A program made the translations under genes and the position numbers. Shown piece by piece: positions 27,827 through 36,649 of a DNA stretch of 64,000 bases. The stretch lies in contig NZ_QUDV01000006.1 of assembly GCF_003477705.1 (NCBI RefSeq), forward strand, positions 62,001 to 126,000. Direction: 5' to 3'. Numbering within the stretch: position 1 is the first letter of the stretch; every line of letters begins with the position of its first letter. This stretch comes from Dorea sp. AF36-15AT. GTDB lineage: Bacteria; Bacillota; Clostridia; Lachnospirales; Lachnospiraceae. The notes under the pieces are model-generated. The model did not search any database, was not told where the DNA came from, and was given only the letters and a program-made list of their open reading frames with translations.

Positions 27827-29215
27827 ATGGAGAGAGCAAATGTATGGTCCTCATATAATCAGGATCAGATTGCTGAGTTAGAAGCTACAAATGCATTGTA
27901 TAAACATTGCCTGGACGAAGGTAAGACAGAGCGTGAATGTGTGAAAGTCGCAGTTCGTATGGCAAAGGAAAAAGGATATCAGGATATCCGTGATCTGATT
28001 AAGAATCAGACACCTGTAAAGGCAGGAGATAAGATCTATGCAGTATGCATGGACAAGAGTGTATCTCTGTTCCAGATTGGTAAGAAGCCACTGGAAGAAG
28101 GTATGAATATTCTGGGAGCACACATCGATTCACCACGTATTGATGTAAAGCAGAATCCATTATATGAAAGTGAAGAATTTGCATATCTGGATACGCACTA
28201 TTATGGTGGAATTAAGAAATATCAGTGGTTGACAATGCCGCTCGCAATTCATGGTGTGGTTGCTAAGACGAACGGAGAAGTCGTAGACGTATGCATCGGT
28301 GAGAGCGAGGAAGATCCGGTATTTGCAGTAACAGACCTGTTGCCACATCTGGCTGCCAAGCAGATGGAGCAGAAAGCCAATGCGATCATCGAAGGCGAGA
28401 AACTTGACGTGATCATTGGTAACCGTCCGCTCGAAGGAGTATCGGAAGATGAGAAAGAAGCAGTAAAGAAGAATATGCTTGCTATTCTGGAAGAGCGTTA
28501 TGGAATGACAGAAGAAGATTTTGTTTCAGCAGAGTTAGAGATCGTTCCGGCTGGAAAGTCCAGAGACATGGGATTTGACAGAAGTATGGTAATGGGATAC
28601 GGACAGGACGACAGAGTATGTGGATTTACATCTCTCTTTGCTATGCTGGATGTTGAAGCAGGAGACAGAACAACATGTTGTATCTTAGTAGATAAAGAAG
28701 AAATCGGAAGCGTTGGTGCAACAGGTATGCATTCAAGATTCTTCGAAAATGTAGTAGCAGAGATTCTTGCATTAATGGGTGAGACTGCTGATATTAAAGT
28801 AAGAAGAGCACTGCAGAACTCTAAGATGCTTTCTTCAGATGTAAGCGCAGCTTACGATCCGATGTTTGCAGAAGCCTTTGAGAAGAGAAGTTCAGCATTT
28901 TTCGGAAAAGGACTTGTATTCAATAAGTTCACAGGAAGCCGCGGAAAGAGCGGATCCAACGATGCCAATGCAGAATATCTTGCACAGATCCGCAAGGCAT
29001 TAGATACGGATGGAGTAGCATACCAGTTCGCAGAGCTTGGTAAAGTTGATGTCGGTGGCGGCGGAACCATCGCATACATCATGGCAAACTACGGAATGGA
29101 AGTCATCGACAGCGGTGTAGCTATTCTGTGCATGCATGCTCCATGGGAAATCGCAAGCAAAGCCGATATCTACGAAGCATATAAAGGATATAAGGCATTT
29201 TTGAAAAATATGTAA
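27827..29215 (+). CDS. M18-family aminopeptidase
   Basis: Cytoplasmic dinuclear-zinc aminopeptidase that prefers acidic N-terminal residues in characterised M18 members. It has 462 residues, the usual length. Metal ligands and catalytic residues are visible in GAHIDSPRIDVKQNPLY (HxD), VDKEEIGSVGATGM (Glu pair), the Asp of SSDVSAAYDPMF, and the late His in MHAPWEIASKAD. The start at 27827 follows TAGGAGGT. It is transcribed alone between repeat copy 2 and a long hairpin. Confidence 0.93.
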   Translation: MERANVWSSYNQDQIAELEATNALYKHCLDEGKTERECVKVAVRMAKEKGYQDIRDLIKNQTPVKAGDKIYAVCMDKSVSLFQIGKKPLEEGMNILGAHIDSPRIDVKQNPLYESEEFAYLDTHYYGGIKKYQWLTMPLAIHGVVAKTNGEVVDVCIGESEEDPVFAVTDLLPHLAAKQMEQKANAIIEGEKLDVIIGNRPLEGVSEDEKEAVKKNMLAILEERYGMTEEDFVSAELEIVPAGKSRDMGFDRSMVMGYGQDDRVCGFTSLFAMLDVEAGDRTTCCILVDKEEIGSVGATGMHSRFFENVVAEILALMGETADIKVRRALQNSKMLSSDVSAAYDPMFAEAFEKRSSAFFGKGLVFNKFTGSRGKSGSNDANAEYLAQIRKALDTDGVAYQFAELGKVDVGGGGTIAYIMANYGMEVIDSGVAILCMHAPWEIASKADIYEAYKGYKAFLKNM

Positions 29216-29220
29216 TACCA

Positions 29221-29275
29221 GGGTATAAAAGACAAGCCGTTCATGCTCGCATGAAACGGCTTGTCCTTTATACCC
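29221..29275 (+). terminator. Long hairpin after the aminopeptidase gene
   Basis: Nearly perfect stem of about 24 bases between 29221-29245 (GGGTATAAAAGACAAGCCGT...) and 29251-29275. It starts six bases after the stop codon. The stem is long and lacks a good T tract, so it may be a terminator or part of a larger structured element continuing to 29370. Confidence 0.6.
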
Positions 29276-29370
29276 GCCAAAACATGAGGAAGAAGCCCGA
29301 CAGGGCGGAATCCGAATGTTTTGAGGATTGAGAGAGCGCGAAGCGCGGAGCAATCCGAGATGTTACATAG
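29276..29370 (+). repeat. Structured intergenic element before the HAD hydrolase gene
   Basis: Two further hairpins: AAAACAT...ATGTTTT enclosing CCCG-aca-(C)GGG, then GGATTG...CAATCC enclosing GCGC-gaa-GCGC. The element ends two bases before the ribosome site of the next gene. The build (chained hairpins filling an intergenic gap up to a ribosome site) resembles the 5814/27519 family, but I see no sequence match to it. There is no second copy in the window. Confidence 0.5.
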
Positions 29371-29383
29371 AAGAGGAGTACAT

Positions 29384-30076
29384 ATGATAAAAGCTGTAAT
29401 TTTTGATATTGATAATACGTTATATAGCTACGAACACAGTCATGAATACGGCATGAGATCATTAGCGGCTTATTGCAATCGCGTGTTTGGAGTATCGGAA
29501 GAAGAAACAGAAGAATGTTATAAAAGAGCTAACAAGATCATGATGGGCAGAATTGGCAGTGAGACAGCAGCCATGCACAATCGTCTGATGCGGATGCAGT
29601 GTATGTTGGAATTGTGGGACAAGCCATTATTTCCGCATACGGTGAATATGTATGACAGGTACTGGAATGCATCAATCGAGCATTCATTGATTTCGCCAGG
29701 AATCACCTGGTTTATGCAGAAATTGAAAGAACGTGGTATTCGTATTGGGATTGGAACGGATATGACTGCACATATTCAATACCGACGACTGGAATTTTTA
29801 AATCTTTCGCCATATATTGATTTTATTGTTACCAGTGAAGAAGCAGGAGTGGAGAAACCAACACCGCATCTGTTTGAATTATGTGTTGAAAAAGCAGGAG
29901 TACCTGCAGGTGAATGTGCATTTATCGGAGATAATCTTACAAAAGATGTAAAGGGCGCCTGGGATAACGGATTAAAAGGAATTTGGTATACGAAATGGAT
30001 AGAACAGCAGGAAGAAACAGAATACCCGGTGATTCAGTCATTTGATGAGGTAGATGTAGAAGAGTTTTTGAAATAG
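29384..30076 (+). CDS. HAD-superfamily hydrolase
   Basis: Probable phosphatase of 230 residues. Motif I is FDIDNTLYSY (nucleophile and acid Asp near residues 8 and 10), motif II is at GIGTDMTAH, and the late acidic motif is FIGDNLTKDVKGAWDNG. The helical cap between residues 18 and 85 is subfamily I type. Substrate is unknown. I chose ATG 29384 with GAGGAG upstream; the longer frame begins inside the hairpin element. Confidence 0.88.
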   Translation: MIKAVIFDIDNTLYSYEHSHEYGMRSLAAYCNRVFGVSEEETEECYKRANKIMMGRIGSETAAMHNRLMRMQCMLELWDKPLFPHTVNMYDRYWNASIEHSLISPGITWFMQKLKERGIRIGIGTDMTAHIQYRRLEFLNLSPYIDFIVTSEEAGVEKPTPHLFELCVEKAGVPAGECAFIGDNLTKDVKGAWDNGLKGIWYTKWIEQQEETEYPVIQSFDEVDVEEFLK

Positions 30077-30098
30077 AAAGAATGGTATATGTGATATG

Positions 30099-30143
30099 AA
30101 GTTCCTTTTGCGGTAATTAATAACTACAAAAAGGGACTTTTTT
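30099..30143 (+). terminator. Terminator after the HAD hydrolase gene
   Basis: Stem of about twelve bases between AAGTTCCTTTTG (30099-30110) and CAAAAAGGGACTT (30127-30139), followed by six T. Confidence 0.85.
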
Positions 30144-30251
30144 AAATGAGTTTATGTGACTTTTGTGGTAGGGCTGGGACATATAAAAAGGGTAAATGAT
30201 ACACAGTGGATATATACAAAAATGATAAATTTAAATAAACATAAAAACATA

Positions 30252-30280
30252 TTGAAAAAGTTATGTTGATATGGTATGGT
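30252..30280 (+). promoter_or_regulatory. Promoter of the Rpn-type pseudogene
   Basis: TTGAAA (30252-30257), 17-base spacer, TATGGT (30275-30280). The AT-rich gap 30144-30250 shows nothing else. Confidence 0.5.
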
Positions 30281-30361
30281 GGATAAACAAGAAAAAAGAT
30301 TGAGAGAATATTCCGGAAGACAACTTGAAAAGAATCTTATTTGATGATAACATGGAGGCGA

Positions 30362-31002
30362 ATGAGGATGACACAGGGAACAGCAGGAAGACTAGAAGAA
30401 AGACATGATAGGTATATTGAATTGATTAAACAATTCACGATTATGAACGATATATTTATGAGGAATGTTCTGAAAGAAAAAGCGTGCACAGAGTTTATCC
30501 TTCAAGTCTTCTGGATGCGAATATTTTAGAACCGGGGACAGAGTTTCAGAATCTCCCATGTACTACTGTAATATTTATTACAAAGAATGATGTGCTTGGT
30601 GGGGGCTTGCCGATTTATCACATTAGTAGGACAGTACGGGAAGTGGAAGCGGATTTTGGTGATGAGTTAGATATTATCTATGTCAATGGATCCAATCGTG
30701 ACGATACGGAACTTGGAAGACTGATACATGATCTGAATTGCAGAGAAGCAAAGGATATGTACAGCAAGGTTCTTGCGGCACGGGTACATATGTTGAAAGA
30801 GACGAAAGAAGGGGTGGAGATTATGTGTGAAGAATTACAGGAATTATACGATGAAGGAGTAAAAGAAGGTGAAGTTCTTAAGGCTAAGCGTTCAGCATTG
30901 CTGCTGTCTAAAAAAGGAACTGCTCTTTCAGATATTGCGGAAGTATTGGAAGTAGGCATGGATATAGTACAAGAGTGGTTGTCTGAAGTCGTATACGAAT
31001 AA
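30362..31002 (+). pseudogene. Rpn-family recombination-promoting nuclease (PD-(D/E)XK), core deleted
   Basis: Two reading frames belong to one protein. The first encodes the family N-terminus (RYIELIKQFTIMNDIFMRNV, then ACTEFILQV) and is lost at about 30505. From about 30506 another frame continues with the family's later part (SSLLDANILEPGTEFQNLP, VIFITKNDVLGGGLPIYHI, a coiled C-terminus). Intact members I know have roughly 60-70 residues between these parts, including the nuclease residues. An internal deletion with frameshift has therefore removed the catalytic core. Such genes are numerous in Lachnospiraceae and associated with mobile DNA. The C-terminal frame (30484-31002) could still be translated, but I see no ribosome site for it. 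Confidence 0.8.
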
Positions 31003-31075
31003 AACAGGATCAAATACATGAAAGGATAGTACTTAATAAGAAAAGAAATGAGTCTGGAAGACGGCTGGTGAGTTG

Positions 31076-31104
31076 TTGACTTGCCGATCGTCAGATGCTA
31101 TATT
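31076..31104 (+). promoter_or_regulatory. Promoter of the corrinoid uptake operon
   Basis: TTGACT (31076-31081), 17-base spacer, TATATT (31099-31104), ending some 20 bases before the first riboswitch element. Confidence 0.7.
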
Positions 31105-31121
31105 AACTAGGTAATTTTATA

Positions 31122-31345
31122 AAACGTTCGGTGCTGTTTAGCATGGCTGCGGAATAAGATTCTTTAAGCAGACTATGCCGGAACAGGTAAAAGGGAAACA
31201 GGTGAGATGCCTGTACGAACTCGTCACTGTGAGTAAATGGCTATGGCTGGAATGCCACTGGATAACTGGGAAGGCAGACATAGAGATACTTTACAAGTCA
31301 GGAAACCTGCCGGTCGTTGGTGCGGGGAATGCAGATTCCGGATCA
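31122..31345 (+). ncRNA. Cobalamin riboswitch
   Basis: The conserved blocks of the cobalamin riboswitch are present in order: GGTGCTG (from 31130), AAAGGGAA followed by GGTGAGATGCCTGT, a CACTGTGA block, GCCACTGG and GGGAAGG, and the B12 box AAGTCAGGAAACCTGCC (31295-31311). Boundaries are approximate. It leads the operon beginning at 31494, so that operon should be turned down when adenosylcobalamin or a related corrinoid is abundant. This is the main evidence that the downstream ABC system handles corrinoids rather than haem or siderophores. Confidence 0.93.
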
Positions 31346-31384
31346 CGAGTAATTGATTGTACCGAAATGATCATGAATTCAAGG

Positions 31385-31419
31385 CTTCCTGTATTTCAGG
31401 TCAGGAAGGTTTGATTTTT
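31385..31419 (+). terminator. Riboswitch-controlled terminator (expression platform)
   Basis: Stem CTTCCTG (31385-31391) and CAGGAAG (31402-31408), followed by GTTTGATTTTT. It sits between the riboswitch and the first gene, as expected for transcriptional control. The internal CTGTATTTCAG gives a competing pairing. Confidence 0.75.
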
Positions 31420-31493
31420 GTAGAATTCTTTATTCTGATTATTTCCCCAGATAACAAAGACAACATGATATTGCAGAAGGAATGAGGAGAAAA

Positions 31494-34373
31494 ATGAAGA
31501 GATATTATAAGCGTTTTCTTGCTCTTTGCTTAAGTGCGTCTATGCTTGTGTCACCGCTTAGCTATACGAAAGCTTATGCATCATCGGATGAAGCCGGTGT
31601 CACGGAAAACAGCAGTCAGAATGAAACTGTAGCAGAGTCAGAAAACAAATCAGAGAGTCAGAATCCGGCATCAGAAGAAGCTGGCAACGCGTCGAGTCAG
31701 GAAAAGGAAAATGTGTCAAACAATAATAGCAACACAGCAGACGCAGAAAAATCCGGCAGTGTAGCTGTTCAGCAGGAAAGTCAGCAAACAGCAGAGACAG
31801 GACAGGTGCAGAGTGAAGCATCAGATGGAGAGAATGTTGTAGTACAGACAGCAAATGCACCAACTGTAACGAGTAATACTGTTCAGGTAGTAAAAGAAGA
31901 TGGAAATGTATTTGCAATGTTCAAAATTACCACTTCAACGGTTAAGAAAAATGGAGAACTGTATGATGTGTCATTTACTACAAGCAGCAACAGTTATGAT
32001 AAGATTTATCTGGGATCAAAAAACGATGAAACAAAAGAACCTGTAATTAGTAGAAGTGCAGATGGAACCAATACATTTACATTTAAAGTAGATGCATCTA
32101 AAGTTGGAAAAGTGCAGTCGGTAGTACTGGGAAAGCCAGATGGAAGCTGGTATACCAAGGCTGATCTGTGGATTTATATTCCGGAGGAAACAGTGACGGA
32201 ACCGGGAACGAATCCAACACCGGAGCCAGAACTGACTCCGAGACCAGAACCAACTCCGACTACCCCGGAAGATGGAAGCTATAACAACATAGGCGTAACA
32301 TCCAGTGCGTCCATGTTTAAAGTTGTAGATTGTAAGCTAGTGGTAAAAGATGGAAAACTGACAGCGGTACTTACTTTAAGTGGAACTGGGTATGGATATT
32401 TATATAAGGGAACAAAAGAAGAAGCAGCAGCTGCAGATAAGAGCACATGGATTCCATTTGTGGAAGATGTAAATGGAAAGTATACCTATAGCCTGCCATT
32501 AAATTCTCTTGCAGAAAACAAAGTAAAGTTAGCGGCGTATTCTACAAAATATGCAAAATGGTATGACCGTGAATTAACATTTGATTTTTCTAACATGAAT
32601 AGAATATATCCGACAGCAGCGGATGGCATATACTCTATTGAAGTGGAAACTGGCGCGGCTATGTTTAAAGTAGTTGACTGTAAGCTGACAGTTAAGAATG
32701 GCTTGATGTCAGCGGTAATCACTTTGAGTGGTACAGGGTATGATTATCTCTATATGGGAACGGGAGCAGATGCTGAGAAAGCAGATCGTAAATCATGGGT
32801 TCCATATGTGGTAGATGCAAATGGCAAGTATACCTATACCATTCCGGTAGAGGCGTTGGATAAGGAAATTGCAGTAGCCTCTCATTCTATTAAAAAGAAT
32901 CAGTGGTATGCTCGTACTCTTACATTTAAATATGACACGTTACAGAAGATAAGTGATGACAGCAATACAAATCCATCCAACCCATCTACTCCGTCTAAGC
33001 CGTCGGATAATAATGGTAATGGTAATTCTGGTGCATCAAAGCCAAATGACGGCAAGGCGGACAATGAATCCAAGTGGGAGGCAGATACCAGTGGATCTAC
33101 ATCTGCTGTCAACAGTTCTACTACATTAGTTGATGGCGTATATACGCCAGACAGATTTAGCTGGTCAGGTGGAACCGGTAAGGTAAAGATCAGCTGTAAT
33201 AAGGTTACGATTACGAATGGGCAGGCATTTGCAACGCTGGTATTTGACAGCGATCATTACCAGTATGTAAAGACAAATGGAAAGACTTACTATACAACCA
33301 AAGGCGGTGGAATGGCGACGGTTGTAATTCCGGTAGCTTTGAATGAGAATAATACGATTCTGGCTATGACGGATAAAATGTCTGTGGCGCATGAGATTGC
33401 TTATACGATTTTTATATATCTGGCGGCTGCTGGCAATGGAAAAGGTGCAGGGACTATTCAAAATAAGACATTGGATGACAAAGCACCTGAGATTATGGGA
33501 CTGAATTATGAGTCTGAGACGAAACTGGAGCATGCAGAGTATTTTAAAATCTATCATTATGATAAAGGTATTACACTTCTGGAAGTAGATGTGACAAAAG
33601 ACACCATCCGAGATCCGAAAAAGAAAGACTCTGATAATAAAGATACTGATACAAACAAAGATACAGATACGAACGAAGATTCGAATAAGTCAGAAGAGAC
33701 TTCGAAGGATCAGACATCGGAAGCGGCGGATTCTGCGGAAGGCGGCGAGGCTGTAGTCGGTGAAACGGAACAGGCGGCAGAACTTTATAAAGGAAATGTC
33801 ATCAAATATCTTCTTGTACCGGAGAATACTGTGATTCCTGTAGGACTCAGTGAGGATATGATCGTAGTACAGATGCCAACAGACCAAGCATATGTATCCG
33901 ATAATGAGATACTGAAGCAGATGGAAGAGATGGACCTGCTAGATCAGGTGGCAGCAGTCGGTATGAAAAAAAAGAACTGTGAAGTCTCTGATATTGCGGA
34001 TAAGATGTCAAAGAAAAAAGACGAAAAACAGGCAGAAGTTATCTACGGTGGTAAAGAGAGAGACCCGAAGTATCGAGATCTGGTAAAACAGGAAGTAAAT
34101 CTCGCTCTGGTATCCAGTGAACTGCTTCCGGCAGAGGATAAGACCACGAAGAAGGGCAAGACCATTACGGAAGAAGACCAGATTGAGCAGTGGGAGAAGA
34201 TTACTGAAAAGTATGCACTTCTTGGAATCCCGATGATCGTGGATCGTTCGGAAGATGAAAAGGATGATCTGGCAAAAGCAGAATGGATCAAGGTGTATGG
34301 TGTGATCTTCGGATGCGAGGATCAGGCAAATGCTCTGTATAACAAAGCCGTACAGCAGGCAGGAGAAAAGTAA
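31494..34373 (+). CDS. Large secreted protein: four NEAT-like repeats plus half of a BtuF-like substrate-binding fold
   Basis: 959 residues with a signal peptide (positive MKRYYKRF, hydrophobic core, cleavage near AYASS). A Ser/Gln/Glu/Asn-rich region (to about 120) is followed by four related beta-rich repeats near residues 124-232, 262-369, 377-482 and 546-648. Repeats 2 and 3 share MFKVVDCKL, LSGTGY and GKYTY; Pro/Thr and Asn/Gly linkers separate repeats. Residues about 683-959 align with the N-terminal lobe and connecting helix of the next gene product (YFKIYHYDKGITLLEVD versus EFDVYYYKDGYKLIDVH; AEWIKVYGVIFG versus TEWIKLYGAMLN), with an Asp/Thr/Lys-rich insert, and stop where the second lobe would begin. 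No LPXTG or membrane anchor is seen. Start 31494 has GAGGAG four bases away; ATG 31482 is the alternative. The riboswitch suggests extracellular corrinoid capture, which is inference. Confidence 0.85.
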   Translation: MKRYYKRFLALCLSASMLVSPLSYTKAYASSDEAGVTENSSQNETVAESENKSESQNPASEEAGNASSQEKENVSNNNSNTADAEKSGSVAVQQESQQTAETGQVQSEASDGENVVVQTANAPTVTSNTVQVVKEDGNVFAMFKITTSTVKKNGELYDVSFTTSSNSYDKIYLGSKNDETKEPVISRSADGTNTFTFKVDASKVGKVQSVVLGKPDGSWYTKADLWIYIPEETVTEPGTNPTPEPELTPRPEPTPTTPEDGSYNNIGVTSSASMFKVVDCKLVVKDGKLTAVLTLSGTGYGYLYKGTKEEAAAADKSTWIPFVEDVNGKYTYSLPLNSLAENKVKLAAYSTKYAKWYDRELTFDFSNMNRIYPTAADGIYSIEVETGAAMFKVVDCKLTVKNGLMSAVITLSGTGYDYLYMGTGADAEKADRKSWVPYVVDANGKYTYTIPVEALDKEIAVASHSIKKNQWYARTLTFKYDTLQKISDDSNTNPSNPSTPSKPSDNNGNGNSGASKPNDGKADNESKWEADTSGSTSAVNSSTTLVDGVYTPDRFSWSGGTGKVKISCNKVTITNGQAFATLVFDSDHYQYVKTNGKTYYTTKGGGMATVVIPVALNENNTILAMTDKMSVAHEIAYTIFIYLAAAGNGKGAGTIQNKTLDDKAPEIMGLNYESETKLEHAEYFKIYHYDKGITLLEVDVTKDTIRDPKKKDSDNKDTDTNKDTDTNEDSNKSEETSKDQTSEAADSAEGGEAVVGETEQAAELYKGNVIKYLLVPENTVIPVGLSEDMIVVQMPTDQAYVSDNEILKQMEEMDLLDQVAAVGMKKKNCEVSDIADKMSKKKDEKQAEVIYGGKERDPKYRDLVKQEVNLALVSSELLPAEDKTTKKGKTITEEDQIEQWEKITEKYALLGIPMIVDRSEDEKDDLAKAEWIKVYGVIFGCEDQANALYNKAVQQAGEK

Positions 34374-35573
34374 ATGAAGAAAAAGTTATTATATCAGGTG
34401 TTTGCGGTAATAATGATGGCGACATTTTTGGTAACAGGATGTGGTCAGAGCGGAAATGACAGTAAAGCTAGTAAAAGCAGTCAGCGAAGCGAGGCAAAAG
34501 CTTCTGATAAAGAGAAAGTGGATGCTCCGGAGATTCCGGAGCTGACTTTCGAAAGGGCAATGGATCTGACTTATGCAAAAGAATTTGATGTGTATTATTA
34601 TAAGGATGGATATAAGCTGATTGATGTACATGAGGACAGACAGTATCTTATTGTTCCGGAGGGCAAGGAAGCACCGGAAGGATTGGATGAGGATATTGTG
34701 GTGATCAAACAGCCGGTACAGAACATCTACATGGCAGCAACGGCAACCATGTCGCTTTTTGACAGACTGGATGCATTGGATACTATCAGTTTTTCCGGAC
34801 TGGAAGCTTCGGGCTGGTATGTGGAGAATGCTAAAGAAGCAATGGAGTCAGGAGAAATTACCTATGCTGGTAAATATAGCGAGCCGGATTATGAGAAGAT
34901 CGTAGACGGAGACTGTAATCTGGCAATTGAGTCTACCATGATCCTGCATACACCAAAGGTACAGGAGATGATTGAAGAACTTGGGATTCCGGTATTTGTG
35001 GACTATTCCAGTTATGAAGCACATCCGCTTGGCAGAACAGAGTGGATCAAGCTGTATGGCGCAATGCTGAATAAAGAAGATCTGGCAGAATCATTTTTTG
35101 AAGATCAGGCGAAAGTAATCGAAGAACTGAAAGATTTCAAAAATACAGAGAAGACAGTTGCATACTTCTATATGAATTCTGATGGTTCTGTCGTGGTACG
35201 TAAGTCAGATGACTACATTCCGTCAATGATCGAGATTGCAGGCGGCAGATACATTTTCACAGACCTGAAGAATGCAGACAGCAATGCACCTTCTGTAAAG
35301 CTGACGATGGAAGAATTCTATGCGACAGCAGTAGATACGGATTATCTGATCTATAATGGAACCATTGACGGGCAGGTCAGCAGTATTGCGGATCTGGAGT
35401 CCAAGAGTGATCTCTTTGCGGAGTTCAAGGCTGTCAAAGACGGAAATGTATGGTATACTGGAAAAAATCTGTATCAGGCAACAGATACAGTTGGAGAACT
35501 GATCGGGGACATTCATCATATGCTGACGGATGGAGATGCGAGTCAGATGACATTTCTTGAGAAAATGAATTAG
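34374..35573 (+). CDS. Corrinoid ABC transporter substrate-binding lipoprotein (BtuF-like)
   Basis: A 399-residue lipoprotein with lipobox LVTGC (Cys near residue 23), a Ser/Lys-rich linker, then a class III (BtuF/FhuD-type) binding protein. The first lobe covers about 55-210, the bridging helix includes TEWIKLYGAML, and the second lobe follows to 399. It begins directly at the stop of the preceding gene. Because the operon follows a cobalamin riboswitch, a corrinoid is the likely ligand. Haem and ferric siderophores are ligands of related families and cannot be excluded from sequence alone. Confidence 0.9.
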   Translation: MKKKLLYQVFAVIMMATFLVTGCGQSGNDSKASKSSQRSEAKASDKEKVDAPEIPELTFERAMDLTYAKEFDVYYYKDGYKLIDVHEDRQYLIVPEGKEAPEGLDEDIVVIKQPVQNIYMAATATMSLFDRLDALDTISFSGLEASGWYVENAKEAMESGEITYAGKYSEPDYEKIVDGDCNLAIESTMILHTPKVQEMIEELGIPVFVDYSSYEAHPLGRTEWIKLYGAMLNKEDLAESFFEDQAKVIEELKDFKNTEKTVAYFYMNSDGSVVVRKSDDYIPSMIEIAGGRYIFTDLKNADSNAPSVKLTMEEFYATAVDTDYLIYNGTIDGQVSSIADLESKSDLFAEFKAVKDGNVWYTGKNLYQATDTVGELIGDIHHMLTDGDASQMTFLEKMN

Positions 35574-35583
35574 GTGAGGTACT

Positions 35584-36645
35584 ATGCAGAAAGAACAGAA
35601 GCAGACAGAGAGCGTAAGCTTTCACAGTGAGAATTTCAAAAGGCGTTCCAGATATACAGTGGTATTTCTGGGGCTTCTGGCAGCATTTTTCGTGATCATT
35701 GTATTGAATATTAACACGGGAAATGTACATATTTCTGTACCGAAGATATTGAGAATATTATTCATGAGAGATGGGGATGCCGTAGAGTACAGTATTATCT
35801 GGAAAATACGGCTGCCCCGCATTCTTATGGCAGCGATACTGGGCGGAGCATTGTCTCTGTCCGGTTTCTTATTACAGACCTTTTTCTCGAATCCTATAGC
35901 GGGACCGTTTGTGCTGGGTATTTCTTCAGGAGCCAAGATGGTAGTTGCATTGGCAATGATTATATTTCTGAAACATATCGGACATTTTTCGTCAGGGGTG
36001 CTTGTGCTGGCGGCATTTATCGGATCTTTGTTATCGACCGGATTTATTTTACTGATGTCGCGAAAGATCCAGCATATGGCATCACTTTTGGTAGGTGGTA
36101 TCATGATCGGATATATCTGCTCGGCGATTACTGATTTTGTAGTGACATTTGCAGACGATTCTGATATTGTCAATCTTCACGGCTGGTCATTGGGAAGCTT
36201 TTCGGGTTCCAGCTGGAGTAATATCAGGGTGGCAGCAGTCATTGTAGCTGTGGCGGCTGTATGGACATTTTTACTTTCCAAGCCTATTGGAGCTTACCAG
36301 CTGGGAGAGCATTATGCACAGAGTATGGGTGTTAATATTCAATTGTTCCGTATATTGATTATTTTGTTGTCCAGTATATTGTCTGCATGCGTGACAGCAT
36401 TTGCGGGGCCGATTTCATTTGTAGGAATCGCGGTTCCATTTCTGACCAGAAAGGCATTTGGGACATCGAAACCTATTGTAATCATACCGGGTACATTTTT
36501 TGCGGGGGCTGTATTCTGCATGAGCTGTGACCTGATCGCGAGAATGGCACTGGCACCGGTGGAACTGAATATCAGTACGGTGACATCCATTGTGGGTGCG
36601 CCGATCGTCATCTATATGATGGTGAAACGTGAGAAAGGACGATAG
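35584..36645 (+). CDS. FecCD/BtuC-family ABC permease
   Basis: A 353-residue permease with about ten hydrophobic segments. Family blocks include IRLPRILMAAILGGALSLSG, NPIAGPFVLGISSGA, LGSFSGSSWSN and GPISFVGIAVPFLTR (the loop that contacts the ATPase). It is expected to form a homodimer for corrinoid import. It starts ten bases after the lipoprotein gene. Confidence 0.93.
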   Translation: MQKEQKQTESVSFHSENFKRRSRYTVVFLGLLAAFFVIIVLNINTGNVHISVPKILRILFMRDGDAVEYSIIWKIRLPRILMAAILGGALSLSGFLLQTFFSNPIAGPFVLGISSGAKMVVALAMIIFLKHIGHFSSGVLVLAAFIGSLLSTGFILLMSRKIQHMASLLVGGIMIGYICSAITDFVVTFADDSDIVNLHGWSLGSFSGSSWSNIRVAAVIVAVAAVWTFLLSKPIGAYQLGEHYAQSMGVNIQLFRILIILLSSILSACVTAFAGPISFVGIAVPFLTRKAFGTSKPIVIIPGTFFAGAVFCMSCDLIARMALAPVELNISTVTSIVGAPIVIYMMVKREKGR

Positions 36646-36649
36646 AGAT

